A DNA stretch of 64,000 bases, from NCBI GenBank assembly GCA_030549775.1, contig CM060175.1, positions 16,846,212-16,910,211 on the forward strand, given 5' to 3'. Below, piece by piece: positions 57,146 through 64,000 of this stretch. Under the pieces are notes generated by a model that saw only the letters and a program-made list of their open reading frames with translations, was not told the origin of the DNA and did no database searches. How positions within the stretch are numbered: the stretch's first letter is position 1; each line of letters opens with the position of its first letter. The stretch is from Tamarix chinensis (Eukaryota; Streptophyta; Magnoliopsida; Caryophyllales; Tamaricaceae). The position numbers were made by a program, and so were the translations under genes.

Positions 57146-58249
57146 CTTGGTCATTTATTATTATTGATTATGCCCACCTACTTTATTAATACCACAAACC
57201 CTAATTATTATTATTAGCACCAATATTACCCATCATGCACATTTATTTAAGTAACCTCCACTTTACATGTAAAATTATTAAAATACCCCTAACACAAAAT
57301 TTTTAACATCCATAACCCACATGCATCATTTAACACCACAAACCCTTATTATTATTCCTAACATCCATTATCACTTACCATGTACATTTATTTAGGTCGC
57401 TCCCTATGAACGTGTAAAATTACTAAAATACCCCTAGAACCTAAAATAGCAATTTTCATGATAGAATAAGTATTTGTAATGTTACAAACTCCTATCATCA
57501 TTTTCAACATCACACAACACTTAGCATGCATTTTCATTAAAATAATCAACACCATATGTGGAAATTAATAAATTACCCCTCGGCCATAATTGTGGATGTT
57601 TCTACTAACACTTATACTCCACCAAACTTTCATATTCCTTTTTAGCATCAAATATAACACATTAAGCATCTCATTTAGATTTAAACATTTATGATATGTC
57701 CAAATGACTAAAATGCCCTTAGGGCTTATATTAGCATTATTTCTACTACATCTGTCCATATTTACCTAGCATGGTATGCATATACACTTGACATCATTAT
57801 CAACAGCAATCCGCTTTCTTAACCACCATTTCCACACATGTTACATTACATACAATATAGCATGCTTTTCCTCCTATCTTGCAATATAACATTAAAAATC
57901 ATGAGATGATTAGCAACACATCATATCCACACAAAACACATACCAAAAACCTGATGTGCTAACATATGTAAATCCATCAATTTTAGTAGATTAAAATGGT
58001 TACCTTATTTTTAGCAACAACCAAACTTTACCCGTATTTCGATTTAAAAGCTTAAGCTTTAATTAGTAAAAGTTGTACCTGAAAATAATGTCACAAGTAA
58101 TATATTAGTAGTAGATAATTAAATGAATAATTTTTGTTTAAAATGCTTATTAAATACCATTATCAGCACTAACTGCATTATGCCTCAAAAATTAGTTAAA
58201 TAGCCTTAATATTATGCAACAACACTCATGGTATATGAGCAACGTGAGT

Positions 58250-59450
58250 TATATGCACGAACAGGGGGGAAATGGAGGGAGTAGGGTTGGACAAAGGGGG
58301 GAAAGGTCTTGGTTAAGGCAGTAGAGGGGAGTTAGGTTGATTGTTGGGTGCAGGAGGGATGCAAGGTGCAGGTGGTGGCTGGTGGTCAGAGTGTGGTGGC
58401 TGGTGGTCAGAGTGTGGTGGCTTAGGGAGGCGGAGATAACGTCAGTAGTTGCTGAAAACAAGGTGCAAAGAAGGGAGGGAGAAGAGGAAGAAGGGAAAAG
58501 GAGGAGAAAAGGAAGGGCTGCATGGGGAGTTAGGGCAAGGTGAGGTAGGGAGGTGCTAGGGGGATATGAGGTGGTTGAGGGGTGGCTTTGGCCGTGGTGG
58601 TAGCAAGAGAGAGGAAACAGGCGGATCAAGGTGGTGTGCAGAGGATGGTCGAGAGGATAAACAAAGAAAAGAGAGGGGGATTTAGCTGAAAATGGAGGGT
58701 GTGGCTGCTTGGGGTGGTGTAGGGAGGAAGTAGGGGAGGTAAGGGAGCCGGTGTGGTGGTTAGTTGGGCGGTGGAGATGGTGGCTAGGGGTCGTGCAACA
58801 AAAAAAAGGGGAGAAGAGGAAGGAAAGAAGGAAAGGGAGATCGGGTAGAGGGAGAGAAAGGCTCAAGGGGGGGAGATGGGGCAGAGGATAAGAAGGGAAG
58901 GGGAAGAAAAAGAAGAGGAGAGGAGGGAAGGAGGGAGATGCATGTGGTGCAAGGGGTTAGGTTGGTGCAGGGGTTGAGTGGTAGCATGCAGGGTGGCAAG
59001 GAGAGAGAGAAGAGAAGGGAAAGGAAAGAGGCATGTGGGAAGGGGTGGCAGGGGCGCGCATGGCTGAAAATGAAAGGAAAAGGAAGTGAGAGAGAGGGAC
59101 AGGTTGGGGTTGTTGTTGTAGGCGAAGTGCAGGGGGTTGTTTAGCTTGTTGACGTAAGGGAGAAGAAGAAGGGGAAGAGAAGGAAGGAGGTCCGGCGGGG
59201 GAGAAAGGGATGGGCAGGCTGGCCCGTGTAAGGGAGGAAATAAAAAAGAAAGAAAGGGGAAGTTGGGTTGGCCCAACAGGAGAGAAGAGAAGGAAGGAAG
59301 GAACGAAGGGAAAAGAGTTGTGGGACTAGGCCGGCGGGGAAAAGGAGGAGGAAGGGAGAAGAAGATCGACCGGCCTAAGGAAAAGGAAAGAAAAAAGAAA
59401 AGGAAAATATAGGGAAAAAAGGAAAAAGGGAAAAGAAAAAGAAAAATTAT
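58250..59450 (-). other. Purine/pyrimidine-biased leader of LTR unit F
   Basis: Long plus-strand purine tracts (GGAGGAAG, GAAAGGAAAG). The minus-strand open frames 58249-58866 (205 codons) and 58863-59471 (202 codons) are low-complexity Ser/Pro/Leu-rich strings typical of a pyrimidine tract, with no domain. Confidence 0.5.
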
Positions 59451-59798
59451 TTTTTGAATTAGCATTAGCAATTAGGTTGATGAAAAATTATTAATTAAAT
59501 TAATTTATTCAAATTTTAAAGCATTAATTTAAGAGGATAATTTTGGTAAAATTATGGATTTTAAAATTTATTTAAATAAAAGAATATAATAAAATAATAC
59601 ATTATTTATTTTAATTTATTTAATAATCCTATCTATTTTTATAAATCAAAGGTTCACAAAATAATTAAATTAATAATTTAAGATTAAATTATTTCAAATA
59701 AAAGGTTAATTATTAAATTTTTAGTTTTAGAAATTTAGGGTATTACATTGCCTCCACCTCCTCACAACTTCAAAGTATATTTTGTCATTTTACTTATG

Positions 59799-60052
59799 TA
59801 TAGAGTCATAAATAAATTAAATTACCTCAATATTCAGCTCAATTTAATTCATTAAAAATTTAATTCAACTTATTCATTTAGTTAAATAGGTAAAATACAA
59901 GCTTTATTTTTTTATTAAACAAACTAAATCTAAATCTAAATCTAAAAATATAAAATTTAACTTCCGTTTATGAACTTAATTTAACTCATTTATTTGATTA
60001 AATAAAATTTAAAAATATTCAGCTCACCTCAACTTATTTCCAACCCTCCCTA
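59799..60052. mobile_element. Probable hAT-like MITE, copy related to 2711-2957
   Basis: The left end TAGAGTCATAAATAAATTAA and the reverse complement of the right end, TAGGGAGGGTTGGAAATAAG, are similar. The interior has AT-shifted versions of the GAGCTC/GTTTA words. It is flanked by TACTTA on both sides (59791 and 60053). Length is about 250 bp, as for copy 1. Confidence 0.5.
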
Positions 60053-60510
60053 TACTTAAAACCATGTAGAGCCTCATGCTTGATCTCCATATGAATTTGA
60101 GATGGAGTTTTTTATAAACCTCACAAAATTGGTCCTATCCATAGGGTAGTCTAGTAAAAAATTATGATTTTGCAAAACTTAGGTGAGCACATCTTACAGC
60201 CAGTAGTCCTTTTTTTTTTCATGGTTCGTTGGATCGATCCCTAAAACAATCAATTTACACAATATTTGAATACCTGTTCTCTCACGTAGGAGGTAAAAAA
60301 TTCCACCTCGCCACCCCCACCTTACCTTAAATGCTCTAATGAATGAATCTATACAAAATCCTACATTTTTTTTTAAAGCAAAGGCAATCAACAGAAAGGA
60401 AATCCCATTTATCTAGATCACAACATTTTGATTAGTAGACAGCAAACAGACATTCTTATGTCGTCTTCGTGAGATTCACCGATAATAAAAATTGCCAGCT
60501 TCAACCAGGA
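60053..60510 (-). other. 3' flank and probable 3' UTR of the PDAT gene
   Basis: Non-coding sequence directly downstream of the PDAT stop codon. The near part (about 60400-60510) is probably 3' UTR. No clear polyadenylation signal could be chosen. A minus-strand open frame at 60194-60391 has no recognisable motif. Confidence 0.4.
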
Positions 60511-62856
60511 TCACAACTTCAAATCAATTTTCTCGGTCCATTTAAAAATATCGGAGTAAACACGATCGCCTCCAAGATCTTTGCCTGTACCGCCTGCTGC
60601 AACCCTTATGACATCCTCAATCAATGCAAAGTTCCCCATTATATCGACATGGGCACCACTTTGAGTGCCACGACCTTCAAGAAAATTGGCTGGAGGAGCA
60701 TGATCATACTCTCTAACGTAAGTTCTTATACCATACGGATTAAATCTGGTTTTTCCACGCCAACCTTTGGCACACATGAAACCTGAACTTAAAACCGGCA
60801 CAGTTTCATCACCATCAACTGTGAATACTCCATCCTGCAAACAACTGTTTTCATCCCCTCCGTCAGCGGTTATGTCTATTTGATAGGGAATGTTGCAGTC
60901 TGCCGAAGGAGTTAGTCTATAAACATATGCTCTCTCTGTTGGTATGCCGACTCCATACAGAGAAAAGATTTCCATATCAGGAGCATTTGGCAATCTGGCA
61001 AGAAAATCGATAAAAGAAAGTCATCAGATCAGATGGTGACTTGCAGAATACTAGCTACGTACAACCAAAAGGAGATGAGTGCCGATTGGAAGTGCAAGAA
61101 ATGAGAGCAGCAATTATAAGCATTACTCAGACAGCACTGGTTATTCAAAATTACAGAAACATACTGTGTTTCTAGAGGGTTTGACCAATATTTATAGTGT
61201 TGATACTTTGGGTCATCGAAATCATCAGCAATTCCATATGAAAAATGAGAATCACCACGGGCCATCATCTTAGGGGCGACGAAATGAAGGAGATCCACTA
61301 TCTCTCCAGCAGTATAGACTTTGTATTCGGAAACGGCTTTTATTCCTGAAATTCCCATGTCATGATATTCGGTCCATACATCTCGACAGGAACTGTTTGC
61401 AGCAGAGCTACCCTTCACAGCATCCTGTGCGATAACATAAACTACATATATGAGTAAATAGAGTTTTAAACACCAATATTCAACAACCAACAGCAGCTCT
61501 TATATATGTTCTCTTCCTTCGATCTAGATTAGAAACATTACTTGGGCTTATCCAAGAAACAGAAAATGTAACATACTCCAGAAACTCATACCCTAAAATT
61601 GGTTTTCTCAATCTCCAACGGAGACGCCTCAGCAACATCTTTACCAAAGGATACCATCCGTCCATAGTAAGATACCTTGCGAGAGCCACGCTTATGACCA
61701 GCTGACTGAGTATCATTGTTCTGTTTTTTTTTCTTGCTGCAGTCATAGCCTTCTTCAGGTGACCAGTCATGACCACCCCAAATAATGTCCCCTCCTCTTG
61801 GTATCATAGACATGGTAGCATCCCACGTGCGTGTCATCCTCATCACATGCTGCAATGTTTGGGTGCGGAATAGATCATTATCCAGAACACCAGGTGCAAT
61901 AGCCCTGCATATAAAACGACAAACACAGGACTTGTATCATACAATTCTGAACTCATTGGATAAAATCACATTCAAAAGGAACAGAGTTGTAACAGAGCCT
62001 GCTTGCGAGCTTTCTAGACTCGACTTGTTCATTTAATAAAACGAACTGAGCTCAAGCCTTATTTTTAGGCTGATTTAATAAATGAGCTGAGCTTGAACAT
62101 GAAGAATATAGGCTCGAGCTCATTTACAGTACAAAAGCTCACGAGCTAGCTTAACTCGGCTCATTTACAGTCCAAAGAGATGAGAATTTCAGCAACACCT
62201 GGCAACAGCGATATCCTTGGCTTCAGCAGATAAAAGTCCAGGCACTGCCTTTGGAACACCAAGAAATGGTCCACCAATATTCATAACTGCTTTTATATGT
62301 CTTGAACACCAGTCTGAGCCACCACCGCCACCAACTGGAGCAGGGGCCTCAACCCACTTCATAAAATGCAGAAAGTACAAGACACCCATCGAATGTGGAA
62401 CAATAACTGCTTTCTTGCCTCCATTTGTAGCAACCATAAGCTCTATACTACTTTTTATCCGACTAAGAGTTTGATCCCTTACCTGCACATTTTGCATTTC
62501 ACCAAAACACGTAAAAGCAAATCTGCACGGTCTAAGCTAGAAAAGAGAAATATACTAAAAGGGAATCCCCCTGAAATCTGATTGCGTCATGACATGACTT
62601 TATACAGTCAAACGTGTAGAAGCCAGACAGTACCTCAGTATTCTGGAATGAGATTCTCCAATCATAAGAAGCCATATACATGTTCTTTTCCTCGTAACCT
62701 ATGCGTGCCAAATTAGCAATCAAAACTGCCCACACAAAGTAGCCAGGGGCGAAGTAATCTGCAGCCACAAGTCCACTGACAGCCCTAACCCTTATTCCAG
62801 GAGGGTCCAATCCTGTTTCGTTGTCCAGTGACATATGTTCCACCCAACATGATGGT
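60511..62856 (-). CDS. PDAT1: Phospholipid:diacylglycerol acyltransferase, exons 2-6 (5' partial)
   Basis: Exons on the minus strand: 62856-62634, 62482-62199, 61904-61592, 61424-61165 and 60994-60511, all with GT-AG introns and consistent phases (1564 coding bases, about 520 residues). The enzyme belongs to the LCAT-like lipase family and moves an acyl group from a phospholipid to diacylglycerol at the endoplasmic reticulum, making triacylglycerol. Visible residues of the catalytic triad: Ser in VPHSMGV (62390-62392), Asp in VDGDETVPV (about 60807-60815), His in SGAHVDIMGN (60649-60651). SCWVEHMSLDNETGLDPPGIRV matches the family's lid and tryptophan-containing region. Arabidopsis PDAT1 has 671 residues in six exons, so about 150 N-terminal residues with the membrane anchor lie beyond the window. 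The frame is intact and appears functional. PDAT1 versus a paralogue cannot be decided. Confidence 0.93.
61997..62175. mobile_element. hAT-like MITE fragment in a PDAT intron
   Basis: Lies in the intron between 61904 and 62199. GGCTCGAGCTCATTTAC, CTCGGCTCATTTACAGTCC and related words match the interior and right terminus of the MITE at 2711-2957. The right end is preserved (GGACTGTAAATGAGCCGAG on the minus strand); the left end is decayed. Confidence 0.65.
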
Positions 62857-64000
62857 CTGCCAGTTGAGGAAGTAAAACTACTACCGTTAAACATGCATTT
62901 TGATGTAGAAGAATATGGATACATAATCCAGTTTGAGTGAATTGTTACGTTCACGATACCCCACAAATAGCAGTTCTAGGTTGTTTTGCAAAGTTTGCAC
63001 TTAATGAAGAAATGGAGCACATGAAAACACAACACGAACAGTAAGCACAATCTGTACAAAGCATAACTTAGGCCCTATTCTTTAGAGGTTATTATTACAA
63101 ATCAAATCATAGCAGTACTAATAAAATTATATCAGATTAACACCATTAAGATTATATTAAATTAACATAATGATTAATCATTTTAATTTAATAATATAAA
63201 AATAATAATTAAAAGATAATTAATAGTAATAATATCTTTACTTATTATTATGATAAATACTAATAATAATTAATTTAATAATAATAATTATTTTAATAAT
63301 ATTGATATTCATAAATTAAATATATAATTAATTATTATCATCATTATTATATTTATAATTAGAGTTGGTTATAATTAGTAATATAATTATTATAATAATG
63401 ATTATTAATAATATAAATATCATAATTAGTTATTAAGTATTAATATTTATAACATTATAAATATTAATATAATAATCATTCTTCTCATAAAAATAAGCTC
63501 CAAAGAACAAAGTCTTAGACTCCAATTGACATTGACATAATACCAGCAAGAAGTGCTAGTAGAAAGAAAAGGCCAGTTTCACCTATACAGCCGGTAGAAA
63601 TCAATTTAGACTTAGCACCGTTACCACAACCCATATTTAATGTACCTTCAACAACAACAGTAGCGTGTCTTGTTGCACATGGTTCACCATTCAATTATTG
63701 CACGGACTGATCGAAGATTAATTTCAGAAATGTTTTTGATACTGTTTGCTTACTTATTTCCAGACCTACTATTGTCTAAGTGTTCCATACACAATTTTGG
63801 TAAATTACAGGTATATAAAAATAGCCTGGAATGCAAAATCCTCAATTTTGGAAAATGCACACAAAAAGCGCATGAATAGTAAAACATAGATGACATACTC
63901 ACCGTTCACAAAAAGAGCGCAAAGAAAATGATTCCACAGAAGATCCATATGATCAAACACATTACATTAAAAGTACACAACAAATAGAGAATGTCAGTAT
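62857..64000 (-). other. PDAT first intron (partial), no upstream exon found
   Basis: The acceptor CTCAACTGGCAG precedes 62856. I looked for the exon that should encode the VTGG...LWEGK and GGTFGEV region of PDAT and found none before the right edge, so intron 1 is at least 1.14 kb. It contains the Tourist-like MITE at 63071-63514. A minus-strand 60-codon open stretch ending at 63515 shows no family. Confidence 0.7.
63071..63514. mobile_element. Tourist-like (PIF/Harbinger) MITE in PDAT intron 1
   Basis: The terminal inverted repeats are GGCCCTATTCTTTAGAGG at the left and, on the opposite strand, GACTTTGTTCTTTGGAGC at the right. They are flanked by the 3-bp duplication TTA (63068-63070 and 63515-63517). 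The interior is almost pure A/T. The TTA duplication and G-rich ends fit the Harbinger/Tourist group. No transposase. Confidence 0.75.

Larger units (their letters stand above)
54844..59747 (-). mobile_element. Giant LTR unit F (4,904 bp), family 2
   Basis: The ends are TGTAACATCCCAAAATTC (54844) and TTTAGGGTATTACA (59747). It has the decayed terminal stem (54936-54981), a decayed CCACTATTATAA/CCAGTGGA array (55654-55800), a minisatellite (56840-57145) and a purine-rich (plus strand) leader (58250-59450). The flanks TCACA and TTGCC do not match, so the insertion has been altered or the flanks rearranged. No retroelement genes. It ends about 760 bp from the PDAT stop codon. Confidence 0.75.

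Noticed and set aside
58249..59471. Two long minus-strand frames (205 and 202 codons) rich in Ser, Pro and Leu
   Set aside because: They are translations of a pyrimidine tract in LTR unit F, with no domain, no splice context and no conservation in C, which has a different sequence in the same tract.
63515..63700. A 60-codon minus-strand open stretch in PDAT intron 1 as a missing PDAT exon
   Set aside because: It does not encode the expected LWEGK/GGTFGEV region, has no matching splice phase, and its stop lies at the MITE boundary.

Overview
This is nuclear DNA of a flowering plant with a repeat-rich genome. The evidence is spliced exons of a plant phospholipid:diacylglycerol acyltransferase (PDAT) gene with GT-AG introns, L1-type LINEs with the plant ORF1 layout (DUF4283-like region plus zinc knuckle), a chromovirus-like Ty3/gypsy element primed by initiator tRNA-Met, hAT-like and Tourist-like miniature elements, and very AT-rich spacers. 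I could not place the species more precisely.

Layout. 1-3.95 kb: a decayed LINE on the minus strand, running off the left edge and carrying a hAT-like miniature element. 4-6.1 kb: what looks like a small minus-strand transcription unit of unknown product (TATA box, leader exon, splice donor). 6.66-17.49 kb: a deleted Ty3/gypsy element (A, minus strand) whose 5' LTR is split by a 5.08-kb solo LTR (B). 17.5-24.2 kb: a mosaic of old LTR sequence (I, J and an unassigned block). 24.37-34.14 kb: a LINE (K, plus strand) bounded by an 18-bp direct repeat and split by a 4.23-kb solo LTR (B'). 36.0-53.6 kb: a nest in which H (minus) contains D (plus), D contains C (minus) and a hAT-like element, and H is cut by E (plus), which contains a 1.81-kb solo LTR (G). 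54.1-59.75 kb: a hAT-like element, a LINE RNase H scrap and another giant LTR-like unit (F). 60.5 kb to the right edge: the only confidently recognised host gene, PDAT, on the minus strand, with five 3' exons visible and the first exon beyond the window.

The main theme is a set of giant (4-5 kb) LTR units with almost no internal retroelement genes. They begin TGTAAYACCCC, end GGGTGTTACA or similar, and several have perfect 5-bp target duplications (GTAAC, TTTAC, ATTAT). They share architectural modules: a stem-loop near the terminus whose stem sequence changes while pairing is kept, CCACTATT/CCGGTGGACCGG arrays arranged in sets of three, a 7-bp-stem hairpin that contains a consensus 5' splice site, an array of about 148-bp repeats, and a pyrimidine- or GC-rich leader. 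Element A is also notable: its gag-protease frame is colinear for about 1.7 kb, yet carries more than 20 stops, nearly all explicable as C-to-T changes at glutamine or arginine codons.

All similarity statements come from reading motifs by eye; no alignments or searches were run. Coordinates of solo LTRs with perfect target duplications are exact; boundaries of LINEs, E, I, J and the unassigned blocks are approximate.
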